A stretch of DNA of 64,000 nucleotides from Roseivirga sp. UBA6061 (GTDB lineage: Bacteria > Bacteroidota > Bacteroidia > Cytophagales > Cyclobacteriaceae): positions 1 through 64,000 of the forward strand of contig DIYF01000170.1 in NCBI GenBank assembly GCA_002427745.1, written 5' to 3'. Shown piece by piece: positions 1 to 8,304 of this stretch (positions are counted from its first letter, which is position 1; the number at the start of each line of letters is the position of its first letter). Under the pieces are notes generated by a model. The model saw only the letters and a list, made by a program, of their open reading frames with translations, was not told where the DNA came from and searched no databases. A program made the translations under genes and the position numbers.

Positions 1-840
1 CCAGTCCAGAGCACCGCGCTGAGCTGTGGTAGAACAGTTGGCATACATCCAGTCCATACCATTATCGGCAATCAATGGATACAGCGACTGGGTGGCTTCT
101 TCTACCGTTTCGTTAAAGGCCTCAGAAGGTGAATGACCATTGGCTCTCAACACTTCGTACTGAGCCTGGAAGAGGCCTTGGATCGCTCCCATAAGCGTTC
201 CTCTCTCACCGGTAAGGTCAGAGGTTACTTCTTTGTAGAATGTGGTTTCGAACAGGTAGCCGGAACCTACACCGATACCCAGGGCGATAATGCGGTCTCT
301 GCATTTACCTGTAGCATCCTGATGGATGGCAAAGGACGAATTCAGTCCCTTACCGGCTACGAACAGAGTTCTCAGCGAAGTACCTGAGCCCTTAGGAGCC
401 ACCAGTGCTACATCCACATCAGCTGGAGGCACAATACCGGTTTTGTCAGAGTACGCCACACCAAAGCCATGCGAGAAGTACAGCATCTTGCCGGGAGTCA
501 GGTGTTTCTTTACTGTAGGCCATAGCTGAATCTGCGCAGCATCAGACAGCAGGTAGCAAATGATGGTACCTCTCTCCAGTGCTTCCTCGATTGGGAAAAG
601 GGTTACCCCGGGCTCCCAGCCATCGGCCACGGCTTTATCCCAGGTCTTAGACTCTTTTCGCTGACCTACGATTACCTTGATACCGTTATCTTTTAAGTTA
701 AGTGACTGACCTGGTCCTTGTACACCATAGCCGATCACTGCAATTGTCTCGTTTGAAAGCACTTCCTGTGCCTTTGCTAATGGAAATTCATCTCGGGTAA
801 CTACATTTTCTTCTACCCCACCGAAATTAATTAGTGCCAT
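1..840 (-). CDS. ilvC: Ketol-acid reductoisomerase, 3' end cut by window edge
   Basis: Reduces and isomerizes acetolactate or acetohydroxybutyrate with NADPH and Mg2+, the second step of valine and isoleucine synthesis. The frame is open for 280 codons from an ATG at 838-840 to base 1 without a stop. It starts MALINFGGVEENVVTRDEF and has the Rossmann motif GYGVQGPGQS near residue 37 followed by VIVGQR, typical of the Bacteroidota enzyme. Family members are usually about 330-350 residues, so roughly the last 60 lie outside. It begins 10 bases after ilvN and is the last ilv gene visible in the operon. Family identity is firm; only the end is missing. Confidence 0.96.
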   Translation of the reverse strand, partial: MALINFGGVEENVVTRDEFPLAKAQEVLSNETIAVIGYGVQGPGQSLNLKDNGIKVIVGQRKESKTWDKAVADGWEPGVTLFPIEEALERGTIICYLLSDAAQIQLWPTVKKHLTPGKMLYFSHGFGVAYSDKTGIVPPADVDVALVAPKGSGTSLRTLFVAGKGLNSSFAIHQDATGKCRDRIIALGIGVGSGYLFETTFYKEVTSDLTGERGTLMGAIQGLFQAQYEVLRANGHSPSEAFNETVEEATQSLYPLIADNGMDWMYANCSTTAQRGALDW

Positions 841-850
841 TTTTCTTCTT

Positions 851-1378
851 TTAAAAGTTGGTTATTCGTTTTCTTAAATCTTCTAGTTCTTCCATCGGCT
901 TGATCACCGATATTCTGCCGGACCTGACAAATTCTATCACACCATAAGGCCTGAGAAAATTCAGCAACTCCTGCGTTTCGGCCTTATGGCCGGTTTTTTC
1001 TATAATCATAAATTCCTGCTCCATAGATAGGATGCGGGCATTATTATCTCTTATCAGCTTCTCCACCAGGTTGCCATCAGCTACTGATTTGGTAGATACT
1101 TTGTACAGGGCGATTTCCTGAAAAACCGTCTCCTCATCTACATGATAGACAGCCTTTAAAACCTCCACCTGTTTTTCTATTTGCAGCACCAGCTTCTGCA
1201 CCTGCTCTTCAGTCGTTTTTACCACAATGGTAAAGCGATGGATACCGGGAGACTCTGATTCTGAGGTGTTTAAACTCTCAATATTCAAATGCCTTCTGGT
1301 AAACATGGAAGTGATGCGGTTGAGCAAACCGATGCTGTTTTCCGTGAAGGCGGATATGGTAAATACCTGTTGCTCCAT
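851..1378 (-). CDS. ilvN: Acetolactate synthase small (regulatory) subunit
   Basis: Regulatory subunit of acetohydroxyacid synthase, which binds the large subunit and gives it valine feedback control. The 175-residue protein has an N-terminal ACT domain (about residues 5-80, FTISAFTENSIGLLNRITSMFTRR region cut to its core ENSIGLLNRITSMF) and a C-terminal AHAS small-subunit domain ending in FVRSGRISVIKP. Length fits the family. It lies 1 base after ilvB and 10 bases before ilvC, so it is clearly co-transcribed and probably translationally coupled to ilvB. Confidence 0.95.
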   Translation of the reverse strand: MEQQVFTISAFTENSIGLLNRITSMFTRRHLNIESLNTSESESPGIHRFTIVVKTTEEQVQKLVLQIEKQVEVLKAVYHVDEETVFQEIALYKVSTKSVADGNLVEKLIRDNNARILSMEQEFMIIEKTGHKAETQELLNFLRPYGVIEFVRSGRISVIKPMEELEDLRKRITNF

Positions 1379-1379
1379 C

Positions 1380-3101
1380 TTATGAAAGTCTTATATCTGA
1401 AACTGAAGCTCCGGTAGGCACCATAGGGAACACATTATCTTCCTTGCCTACATGTACCTCCAGTAAATAGCTGCCCTCATGCTTCATCATGGCCTCAATG
1501 GCTCCGGCTAAATCTGATCTTTCTGAGATAGATTTGCCTTCGATACCATAACCTTTGGCAATAGCGATAAAATCAGGGTTTTCAAGCTCAGTGCTCGAGT
1601 AGCGTTTATCAAAGAAAAGCTGCTGCCACTGCCTTACCATACCCAGAAATGAGTTGTTGAGAATGACGATTTTCACAGCGGCCTTTGTTTGAAAGATGGT
1701 TCCCAGCTCCTGAATGGTCATTTGAAAACCGCCATCACCTATCACAGCAATGACATCTCTTTCAGGAGCTCCTAATTTGGCTCCCAGTGCCGCAGGGAGA
1801 CAAAAACCCATTGTTCCGAGTCCTCCTGAGGTGATATTACTTTTGCTCTTTTTAAACTGCGTATAACGGCAAGCCATCATCTGATGCTGGCCCACATCGG
1901 TAACCAGAATGGCCTCTCCTTTTGTGGTTTTGTTGATCTCTTCTATCACCTCTCCCATCTTGAGCAAACCTTCTGTAGGATAAACCTCATCATTGATCAC
2001 CGTTTCCTGCTCAAGCTTATCATGCTGCTTAAAAAGCTCAAGCCATTTGGCGTGGCTGTTCATGCGCACCTGTTTGGTAAGCTCTGCCAGAGATTCCTTG
2101 CAGTTACCCAAAACAGGCACATCTACTTTTACATTCTTATTGATCTCGGCCGGATCGATATCCAGGTGAATCACTTTGGCCTGTTTGGCGTAGGTAGCCA
2201 GGTTACCGGTAACCCGGTCATCAAAGCGCATCCCTACCGCAATGAGCACATCACATTCATTGGTTAGCTTATTGGGCCCGTAGTTGCCATGCATGCCAAG
2301 CATACCCACATTCAGCGGGTGCTCTGTAGGCAAGGCTGACAGCCCCAAAAGTGTCCAGGCTGAAGGAATACCCGTCTTTTCTATAAAAGCCCTGAACTCT
2401 TCTTCTGCTTTTCCCAGGATAACGCCCTGACCGAAAAGAATGAAAGGTCGTTGTGCTTCATTGATCAGATCAGCCGCCTTTTTTACCTGGTCAAAATCCA
2501 GTCTGGGTACCGGCTTATAGCTTCTGATCTCTTCACATTTCTCGTATAGAAAGTCCAGCTCGGCAAACTGGGCATCTTTGGTGATATCTATCAAAACCGG
2601 CCCCGGACGGCCAGAGCGTGCGATAAAGAAAGCTTTCGCCAGCGCTCCCGGAAGCTCCTCAGCCTTAGTCACCTGGAAGTTCCACTTGGTAACAGGCATG
2701 GAAATGCTGATGATATCCGTTTCCTGAAAGGCATCAGAGCCCAGAAGGTTCGAACCCACCTGACCTGTAATACAAACCAGGGGTGTGGAATCAATCATGG
2801 CATCTGCGATACCCGTGATCAAATTGGTGGCACCGGGACCTGAAGTGGCCATCACCACACCTACCTTACCGGTAGCACGCGCATAGCCCTGTGCTGCATG
2901 AATACAACCCTGTTCATGTCGGTTAAGGACATGATGAATACGGTCCTGATAATGATACAGTGCATCATATACCGGCATAATGGCCCCACCCGGATAGCCA
3001 AATATAAATTCAGTCTGTTCTTCCACCAGGGCACGCAAAACGGCATCTGCTCCGGTGGTTTTAACTGTTTCTTTTACTGGTTTCGTCAATACTGCTTCCA
3101 T
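1380..3101 (-). CDS. ilvB: Acetolactate synthase large (catalytic) subunit
   Basis: ThDP- and FAD-dependent enzyme that condenses two pyruvates, or pyruvate and 2-ketobutyrate, the first common step to valine, leucine and isoleucine. The 573 residues carry the three domains of the family: an N-terminal pyrimidine-binding domain with the catalytic glutamate in NRHEQG (about residue 62), a central FAD-type domain, and a C-terminal ThDP-binding motif GDGGFQM...NNSFLG. The biosynthetic AHAS signature with IlvN next door argues against a catabolic acetolactate synthase. Twelve bases separate it from ilvD upstream. Confidence 0.97.
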   Translation of the reverse strand: MEAVLTKPVKETVKTTGADAVLRALVEEQTEFIFGYPGGAIMPVYDALYHYQDRIHHVLNRHEQGCIHAAQGYARATGKVGVVMATSGPGATNLITGIADAMIDSTPLVCITGQVGSNLLGSDAFQETDIISISMPVTKWNFQVTKAEELPGALAKAFFIARSGRPGPVLIDITKDAQFAELDFLYEKCEEIRSYKPVPRLDFDQVKKAADLINEAQRPFILFGQGVILGKAEEEFRAFIEKTGIPSAWTLLGLSALPTEHPLNVGMLGMHGNYGPNKLTNECDVLIAVGMRFDDRVTGNLATYAKQAKVIHLDIDPAEINKNVKVDVPVLGNCKESLAELTKQVRMNSHAKWLELFKQHDKLEQETVINDEVYPTEGLLKMGEVIEEINKTTKGEAILVTDVGQHQMMACRYTQFKKSKSNITSGGLGTMGFCLPAALGAKLGAPERDVIAVIGDGGFQMTIQELGTIFQTKAAVKIVILNNSFLGMVRQWQQLFFDKRYSSTELENPDFIAIAKGYGIEGKSISERSDLAGAIEAMMKHEGSYLLEVHVGKEDNVFPMVPTGASVSDIRLS

Positions 3102-3113
3102 AGGTATTGTCTG

Positions 3114-4796
3114 TTAAAAGTCGGTAACGCAGCCCTGTGAGGCCGGTCCAACGGTTTTTGCATACTTATACAGCGCACCACGGCTTACCTTCAATGCAGG
3201 TGCCTTCCAGGCGGCTTTTCTTGCGGCCAGTTCCTCATCGGGAATGTCCAGTGTGATTTTATTCTCTATAGCATCGATGGTGATCGGATCTCCATCCTTT
3301 ACCAGTGCTATGGCACCTCCTACCTGTGCTTCGGGCGTTACATGCCCCACCACAAATCCATGGCTTCCTCCGGAAAATCTGCCATCGGTAATCATGGCCA
3401 CTGACTTACCCAGACCAGCCCCCATAATAGCCGAGGTAGGCTTGAGCATTTCCGGCATACCGGGAGCTCCTTTCGGTCCTTCATAGCGGATCACCACAAC
3501 ATGACCGGGCTTTACGGTACCGTCACCAATCCCCTGGATGGCAGAGAATTCATCATCAAAGACCACGGCAGTACCGACAAACTTCTCGCCTTCTTTACCA
3601 GTGATTTTCGCCACGGCTCCATCTTCTGCCAGGTTTCCAAAGAGCATTTGCAGGTGCCCTGTTTCCTTGATAGGTTCACTCAGATCACGGAGAATATTCT
3701 TCTCGTTGTTCAGTGAAGGCACCTTCTCCAGATTTTCAGCAATGGTGTAGCCCGTTACCGTCATACAATCTCCGTTGAGCATACCTTTGTCCAGCATAAA
3801 CTTCATCACTGCCGGTATTCCCCCTGCTTCATGAAGGTCTTCCATCAGGTATTTACCACTGGGTTTGAGATCGGCCAGGAAAGGTGTTTCATCCGTAATC
3901 CGCTGGAAATCGGCCAGGGTAAGATCAATGTCCACACTATGCGCAATGGCAATAAGGTGCATGACGGCATTGGTCGATCCTCCCAGAACCGTGATCAGCC
4001 GGATAGCATTTTCGAAAGAAGCCTTGGTCAGAATATCTCTGGGCTTCAGATCAAGTTCCAGCAGTCGTTTAATGGCAGCCCCTACCTCAGCACATTCGGT
4101 CTCTTTCTCAGCACTGATGGCCGGGTTTGAAGAACTATAAGGCAAAGACATCCCCAAAGCCTCGATAGCGGAAGACATGGTATTGGCGGTATACATTCCA
4201 CCACAAGCCCCTGCTCCGGGACAGGAGTTCTTAATAATGCCTTTATAATCTTCGTCTGAAATAGTGCCTGCAAACTTTTGACCCAGGGCTTCAAATGAAG
4301 AGACAATGTTCAGCTTCTTGTCCTTATAGCAGCCGGAAGCAATTGTACCTCCATACAACATAAGAGAGGGCCGGTTCAGCCTGCCCATAGCGATCAGTGC
4401 TCCGGGCATGTTCTTATCACAGCCCACTACAGTCACCAGTCCGTCATAGTAATGCGCACCGGCCACGGCCTCAATAGAGTCTGCAATGATCTCACGGGAG
4501 ACCAGCGAATAGCGCATGCCTTCTGTTCCGTTGGAAATACCATCACTCACCCCGATGGTGTGATAAATGAGACCGACAAGGTCCTCTTTCCATATACTGG
4601 CTTTCGCTTTTTCTGCCAGGCCATTCAGGTGCATATTACAGGTGTTACCCTCGTAACCGGTACTGACCACGCCCACCTGGGCCTTGTTCATATCTTCTTC
4701 GGTAAGACCCACTCCATACAGCATGGCCTGTGAGGCTGGCTGGGTGTCATCCTGAGTGAGTCTTTTGCTATACTTATTTAATTCTTTATCAAGCAC
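3114..4796 (-). CDS. ilvD: Dihydroxy-acid dehydratase
   Basis: Fe-S enzyme that dehydrates 2,3-dihydroxy-isovalerate or -methylvalerate to the keto acid, the third step of the pathway. The 560-residue length is normal. Cluster-ligand cysteines are visible in [11 protein letters not shown] (about residue 125) and [16 protein letters not shown] (about residue 195). The C-terminal part carries the [15 protein letters not shown] motif of the IlvD/Edd family. The start overlaps the end of ilvE by 8 bases, which suggests translational coupling. Confidence 0.97.
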   Translation of the reverse strand: MLDKELNKYSKRLTQDDTQPASQAMLYGVGLTEEDMNKAQVGVVSTGYEGNTCNMHLNGLAEKAKASIWKEDLVGLIYHTIGVSDGISNGTEGMRYSLVSREIIADSIEAVAGAHYYDGLVTVVGCDKNMPGALIAMGRLNRPSLMLYGGTIASGCYKDKKLNIVSSFEALGQKFAGTISDEDYKGIIKNSCPGAGACGGMYTANTMSSAIEALGMSLPYSSSNPAISAEKETECAEVGAAIKRLLELDLKPRDILTKASFENAIRLITVLGGSTNAVMHLIAIAHSVDIDLTLADFQRITDETPFLADLKPSGKYLMEDLHEAGGIPAVMKFMLDKGMLNGDCMTVTGYTIAENLEKVPSLNNEKNILRDLSEPIKETGHLQMLFGNLAEDGAVAKITGKEGEKFVGTAVVFDDEFSAIQGIGDGTVKPGHVVVIRYEGPKGAPGMPEMLKPTSAIMGAGLGKSVAMITDGRFSGGSHGFVVGHVTPEAQVGGAIALVKDGDPITIDAIENKITLDIPDEELAARKAAWKAPALKVSRGALYKYAKTVGPASQGCVTDF

Positions 4797-5679
4797 TTGC
4801 TAGTGATTTTCTTGAAGGTTGTCTAACTATATTTTGATAGGCTTTTGCGATCTGATAGCCCATGGTGTCTTCCCAGGCCAGTTTAAAAGGGTTGCCGTCA
4901 AGCCAGCCGATACCGGCTACTTCAGCTGCCGTGCCGGTAAAAAATGCACCGTCTGCTCCCTTCACTTTTTCCGGGGGGAAATAGGCCACACGTACTTCAT
5001 AGCCCAGATCTTTGGCAATGTCGATTACCGTACTTCTGGTAATACCCGGCAGGATATTGCCCAGAGGAGGAGTGTACAGAACGCCATCCTGCTCATAGAA
5101 AAAGTTGGCGCCACTCCCTTCCGCCACACTGCCGTTTTCGTCCAGCAGCAGGGCTTCATCAAAACCTTTGCCCTTGGCTTCTGTAGTGGCCAGTATGGAG
5201 TTAGTATAATGTCCCGTTACCTTGGCCTCTACCGGCACGGCCCTTGGGTTGGGTCTCTCATAAGAGGATACCATCACATTGAGGAGTGTATCTCCCAGGT
5301 ATTTACCCCACTCCCAGGCACAAAGGAAAAGGTGAACCTCTTCGACCTTGTAAAGCGTCATATTGTTACCCAGAAAGATCAGCGGGCGGATATAGGCATC
5401 GGTGAGATTGTTTTTCTCTAACAGCTCATAAGTGAGCTCGGTGAGTTGCTCCACCGTATAATCGCAGCGGATGTGCATTTTTCTGGCAGAGTCCAGCAAA
5501 CGCTCATAGTGCTCTTCTGCTTTGAACACGGCTGCTTCTCCGTCTACATCATAAGCACGGATTCCTTCAAATACGCCACTTCCATAGTGCATAGACTGGC
5601 TGTAGAGACTAACCCTGGCATCTCCGGCTTTCAGCCATTGACCATCCAGGTAAATTGATGTGTTTTCCGAGTAATACAT
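4789..5679 (-). CDS. ilvE: Branched-chain amino acid aminotransferase
   Basis: PLP enzyme of fold type IV that transaminates the branched-chain keto acids with glutamate, the last step of Val, Ile and Leu synthesis. The 296 residues contain [15 protein letters not shown] near residue 30, the PLP lysine region [18 protein letters not shown] (K in EAKVTGHY, about residue 153) and the EGSGANFFY motif near residue 190. It is the first enzyme gene of the operon, preceded by a leader of roughly 700 bases with two attenuator-like units. A 22-codon reading frame ends 4 bases before its ATG. Confidence 0.95.
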   Translation of the reverse strand: MYYSENTSIYLDGQWLKAGDARVSLYSQSMHYGSGVFEGIRAYDVDGEAAVFKAEEHYERLLDSARKMHIRCDYTVEQLTELTYELLEKNNLTDAYIRPLIFLGNNMTLYKVEEVHLFLCAWEWGKYLGDTLLNVMVSSYERPNPRAVPVEAKVTGHYTNSILATTEAKGKGFDEALLLDENGSVAEGSGANFFYEQDGVLYTPPLGNILPGITRSTVIDIAKDLGYEVRVAYFPPEKVKGADGAFFTGTAAEVAGIGWLDGNPFKLAWEDTMGYQIAKAYQNIVRQPSRKSLASA

Positions 5680-5683
5680 TTTT

Positions 5684-5752
5684 CTATGATTTAAACTTAT
5701 CGTGATTCTTTGGTGACTTACTATCCATTTTCGTTGCTTTTACAGTTTTCAT
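5684..5752 (-). CDS. Possible 22-residue lysine-rich peptide upstream of ilvE
   Basis: A short frame, ATG to TAG, reads MKTVKATKMDSKSPKNHDKF plus two residues and stops 4 bases before the ilvE ATG. Seven of 22 residues are Lys. I do not recognise it. It could be a small peptide whose translation hands ribosomes to ilvE, or a chance frame in an A-rich untranslated region. No ribosome-binding signal decides the matter. Confidence 0.2.
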   Translation of the reverse strand: MKTVKATKMDSKSPKNHDKFKS

Positions 5753-5989
5753 TTTTGACAATTTATTTTTCAATTACTTGTTATTCAGACATTTACACAT
5801 GTACCAGATACAGTTTTCAGTAGTCTTTGCAATCGTTTCCAATTCTCATTCACCATGGCTTTAGCGAAGGTGAGCTCTGTTCTGTCAGGCATTTGCCTAC
5901 CCCTCAGTCCTTCGGATAACTCCTCTTGCAGGGGAGTACTTCCTAATCCTGAGACCTCTCTGCATCTCTCCTTTCTCGCAATGACCAGC

Positions 5990-6034
5990 TCAAATAAAAA
6001 AGCCCTGCTCACTTTGGGTGAGCAGGGCTTTTGT
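5990..6034 (-). terminator. Attenuator terminator 1 of the ilv leader
   Basis: A perfect 12-base-pair stem (6001-6012 with 6018-6029) closes a 5-base loop. In the minus direction it is followed by TTTTTTATTT, the layout of a strong intrinsic terminator. It lies inside the ilv leader, about 30 bases after the stop codon of leader peptide 1 and 320 bases before ilvE, so it would end transcription before the structural genes unless prevented. Confidence 0.85.
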
Positions 6035-6075
6035 TTTGGCATTAACAACAGCGTCTTACTCACCCCGTTCGGGTG
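6016..6075 (-). promoter_or_regulatory. Alternative pairing (anti-terminator) segment of attenuator 1
   Basis: Three mutually exclusive pairings can be written on the minus-strand RNA. Segment 1, CACCC within the last codons of leader peptide 1, pairs with GGGTG (6061-6075). Segment 2, GGGTGAG (6059-6065), spans the peptide stop codon and pairs perfectly with segment 3, CTCACCC (6016-6022), which is in the 5' arm and loop of the terminator. Segment 3 with segment 4 is the terminator. This is the classical 1:2, 2:3, 3:4 arrangement of ribosome-stalling attenuators. Folding energies were not computed. Confidence 0.7.
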
Positions 6076-6116
6076 GTAATAATGACTACTGTGGTAATGA
6101 CTGTATTCTGTTTCAT
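6060..6116 (-). CDS. ilv leader peptide 1 (18 residues, Thr/Val/Ile rich)
   Basis: The frame reads MKQNTVITTVVIITTRTG and stops at TGA. Twelve of 18 residues are Thr, Val or Ile, and none is Leu. It precedes a strong terminator, and its stop codon lies inside the segment that can form an anti-terminator. By analogy with enterobacterial ilv and thr leaders, ribosome stalling at Val/Ile/Thr codons when the charged tRNAs are scarce would free segment 2 and let polymerase read into ilvE. The ATG follows an A-rich stretch without a clear Shine-Dalgarno, usual in Bacteroidota. Confidence 0.75.
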   Translation of the reverse strand: MKQNTVITTVVIITTRTG

Positions 6117-6131
6117 TTTTTCTTTTTCAAT

Positions 6132-6235
6132 GTCATTGCGAGCGTAGCGAAGCCTGTCTGAGCCGCAGGCAGGCAATCTCATCTTAATATCTCAGAGATT
6201 GCTTCAGTCGCCATGAATGGCTCCATCGCAATGAC
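6132..6235 (+). repeat. Dispersed imperfect palindrome with GTCATTGCGA ends
   Basis: A 104-base segment bounded by perfect 10-base inverted repeats (GTCATTGCGA at 6132-6141, TCGCAATGAC at 6226-6235) with further inner complementarity (GAAGC/GCTTC, GCAATCTC/GAGATTGC). About 49 bases at its left end match a second copy inside the element at 47497-47636. It lies between the two attenuator units of the ilv leader. A partial, more worn relative ending CTCGCAATGACC is at about 5960-5986. It has no coding capacity. Confidence 0.7.
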
Positions 6236-6242
6236 GATATTC

Positions 6243-6277
6243 CATAAAAAAAGCCTTCTCGTTTCCGGGAAGGCTTT
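6243..6277 (-). terminator. Attenuator terminator 2 (promoter-proximal) of the ilv leader
   Basis: A perfect 9-base-pair stem (6250-6258 with 6269-6277) and 10-base loop is followed, in the minus direction, by seven T residues. It lies 35 bases after the stop of leader peptide 2. The peptide-end region carries GAAGGC (6306-6312 area), which can pair with GCCTTC in the 5' arm of this stem, so an anti-terminator is possible here too. Segment 1 for this unit is less clear. Confidence 0.8.
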
Positions 6278-6311
6278 GTTCAATATCGTTTTGACTATAC
6301 CGTTCCCGCCT

Positions 6312-6368
6312 TCATGGATCGACCACGATGGTAATGACTGGGGTAACGATAATAGTGCTGTTGTTCAT
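6312..6368 (-). CDS. ilv leader peptide 2 (18 residues, Ile/Val/Thr rich)
   Basis: The frame reads MNNSTIIVTPVITIVVDP and stops at TGA. It has four Ile, four Val and three Thr and no Leu. Its length equals that of leader peptide 1, and it too is followed closely by a strong terminator. It is the promoter-proximal unit of what looks like a duplicated attenuator. A TATGCTTTG stretch just upstream resembles a Bacteroidota -7 element with one extra base; I do not call it a promoter. Confidence 0.72.
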   Translation of the reverse strand: MNNSTIIVTPVITIVVDP

Positions 6369-6502
6369 AACTGCTTCAAAGCAAAGCATAATTTTTGGAT
6401 CAAAAAAATCTCAGGGCCAAATAATTGCATAACTTTTACCCATCTGCCCATAGATACGTTCGCGCACAAAGCAGATAGCACAGTAAAACCTACGATCAAT
6501 AC

Positions 6503-7477
6503 ATGAAAGCCCTGCTCTGTAAATCCCACGGAAATCCTGAAGAACTGGTACTGGAAGATGTCCCTTCGCCCAGTCCGGGTGTCGGACAATTAGTCATTCA
6601 GGTGAAAGCCTGTGGTGTGAATTTTCCCGACAGCCTGATTATCCAGAATAAATACCAGTTCAAACCAAACCTGCCCTTTGCCCCCGGGGGTGAAGTAGCC
6701 GGTGTGGTATCTGCCGTAGGCGAAGAAGTGACGCATGTGAAGAAAGGCGATGCTGTTTTTGCCCTGACCGGCTGGGGTGGATTTGCTGAAGAAGTAGTAG
6801 CCGATGGTTTTAAAACGCTGCCCGTCCCTCCCGGAATGGACTTCGTGACAGCCGCCACTACCATGTACACTTGTGGTACTTCCCTTCATGCCCTTAAACA
6901 GAGGGCACAGCTCAGAGAGGGCGAAACCTTACTGGTATTAGGTGCAGCCGGAGGTGTGGGCCTGGCTGCTGTACAAATAGGTAAACTCATGGGAGCCCGG
7001 GTAATAGCAGCTGCTTCCAATGATGAAAAGCTGGCGCGATGCAGAGCACTCGGAGCGGATGACACCATCAACTACAGCACGGAGGATTTCAGGGAAAGGA
7101 TCAAACTTCTGACTGATGGAAAGGGAGTTGACGTGGTTTACGACCCTGTAGGCGACAAGTTTTCAGAACCAGCTGTGCGTTCTCTTGCCTGGCAGGGTCG
7201 CTATCTGGTAGTCGGCTTTGCCGGAGGTGTTCCGGCAAGTATCCGACTGAACCTCCCCCTTCTGAAAGGAGCTTCCATTGTTGGTGTATTCTGGGGTGCT
7301 TTTGCCCAAAAACAGCCCAAAGACAGCATGGCCAACTTTCAGCAAATCCTGCAATGGATAGCCAAAGGAGAGTTGAAACAGCACATTCACAAACAATACA
7401 ACCTCGCTGAAGGAGGTCAGGCCATTCGCGACCTGATGGATCGAAAAGTAATCGGGAAAAATGTTGTTACCATTTGA
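6503..7477 (+). CDS. NADPH:quinone oxidoreductase, zinc-free MDR family
   Basis: A 324-residue medium-chain dehydrogenase/reductase of the zeta-crystallin/Qor type, expected to reduce quinones or enones with NADPH. The N-terminal GroES-like domain begins MKALLCKSHGNPEELVLEDV. The nucleotide-binding motif is LGAAGGVGLAAVQIGK (about residue 150) and the end is DLMDRKVIGKNVV. Zinc-ligand cysteines of alcohol dehydrogenases are absent. It is divergent from the ilv leader, with about 130 bases between, and is followed 21 bases later by the Yip1-like gene. The natural substrate cannot be told. Confidence 0.88.
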   Translation: MKALLCKSHGNPEELVLEDVPSPSPGVGQLVIQVKACGVNFPDSLIIQNKYQFKPNLPFAPGGEVAGVVSAVGEEVTHVKKGDAVFALTGWGGFAEEVVADGFKTLPVPPGMDFVTAATTMYTCGTSLHALKQRAQLREGETLLVLGAAGGVGLAAVQIGKLMGARVIAAASNDEKLARCRALGADDTINYSTEDFRERIKLLTDGKGVDVVYDPVGDKFSEPAVRSLAWQGRYLVVGFAGGVPASIRLNLPLLKGASIVGVFWGAFAQKQPKDSMANFQQILQWIAKGELKQHIHKQYNLAEGGQAIRDLMDRKVIGKNVVTI

Positions 7478-7498
7478 GTCAGGCCGGGACTAAGAAAC

Positions 7499-8140
7499 AT
7501 GAACTCGGAAAACTACCTATCTCAAGCTTTCAATCCATGGATATCTATATGGTTTCGTCCCAGGAAAACCATGCGCCAAATAATGGAAAGAGAATACTAC
7601 ATGGGAATTGGCTGGTTGTTTTTTGTGGGAGGGGCTGCGAAATCTCTGGGAAGGGTAAATCAGGAAACTGTTGAAACAATGGGTTTCCCTTTCACCGTCA
7701 TCATTGTTCCTCTGATAGGCGGTGTATCGGCCATCTTTCTTTACAACATCTTAGCCGCTCTTCTCTCCTATACCGGCAAATGGATAGGTGGTAGTGGCGA
7801 TACCAATAACCTGAGGACAGCACTGGCATGGTCCATGGTGCCGAATGTACTACTCTTTGCGCTTTATATTCCGTCTCTCATACTCTTTGAAAAAGGAATA
7901 TTCGACAACGAAACATTAAGGACTTATGGCGGGCTCACTTTTAGTATTAAACTTTGGACCTTCTTTGTTTTACAGTCCATAGCTTACTTATGGAGTATAT
8001 TCATAGGTATTAATACACTCTCTGTCGCTCATGAATATCACAGAGCGCTGTCGGTTGTCAATTATCTTGTTGCCTTTATTTTGTTGGCCAGCCCGTTAAT
8101 CATCATCGTCTTATTGATCTTGAGACTAGAGCTTATTTAG
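7499..8140 (+). CDS. Yip1-family integral membrane protein
   Basis: A 213-residue inner-membrane protein with about five hydrophobic segments (from residues 40, 70, 110, 150 and 185). The pattern near the start (FNPWISIWFRPRKTMRQIME) and the central AWSMVPNVL is typical of bacterial Yip1-domain proteins, whose function is unknown. It follows the quinone oxidoreductase gene closely and may share its transcript. Confidence 0.75.
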   Translation: MNSENYLSQAFNPWISIWFRPRKTMRQIMEREYYMGIGWLFFVGGAAKSLGRVNQETVETMGFPFTVIIVPLIGGVSAIFLYNILAALLSYTGKWIGGSGDTNNLRTALAWSMVPNVLLFALYIPSLILFEKGIFDNETLRTYGGLTFSIKLWTFFVLQSIAYLWSIFIGINTLSVAHEYHRALSVVNYLVAFILLASPLIIIVLLILRLELI

Positions 8141-8223
8141 TTATTTGCGGAGTCTGGTCAGCCTTGGTCCTCTCTCCTATGCTCAGGGTCCAACTCTTTG
8201 CGAGAGAAAGATTCACAAATTAA

Positions 8224-8281
8224 GCAACCAAATAGTTGCCTTTTCGTAAAATCGTTCTGAGATTAGCAACCAAATAGTTGC
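8224..8281 (+). promoter_or_regulatory. Two identical operator-like sites for the ArsR regulator
   Basis: GCAACCAAATAGTTGC occurs twice (8224-8239 and 8266-8281), exactly 42 bases apart, or four helical turns. Each is a near-palindrome with GCAAC/GTTGC arms. They end 23 bases before the AHSA1 start and are the only such pair noticed. The ArsR-type gene two frames downstream is the obvious candidate to bind them. Confidence 0.7.
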
Positions 8282-8304
8282 ACTTACTAAAACGACATTA
8301 TATT

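Noticed and set aside
133..387. Plus-strand frames over the start of the window
   Set aside because: They are antisense to a continuous, clearly recognisable ilvC frame on the minus strand.
5785..6063. A 92-codon minus-strand frame covering attenuator terminator 1
   Set aside because: It runs through a terminator hairpin and repeat remnants, resembles no protein, and starts inside the leader after peptide 1.
6369..6502. A promoter for the ilv leader
   Set aside because: The best match, TATGCTTTG, has one base too many between TA and TTTG, and no -33 box at the right distance was found.
7474..7674. A 66-codon frame overlapping the end of the quinone oxidoreductase gene
   Set aside because: It is in another frame of the Yip1-like gene and lacks any family pattern.
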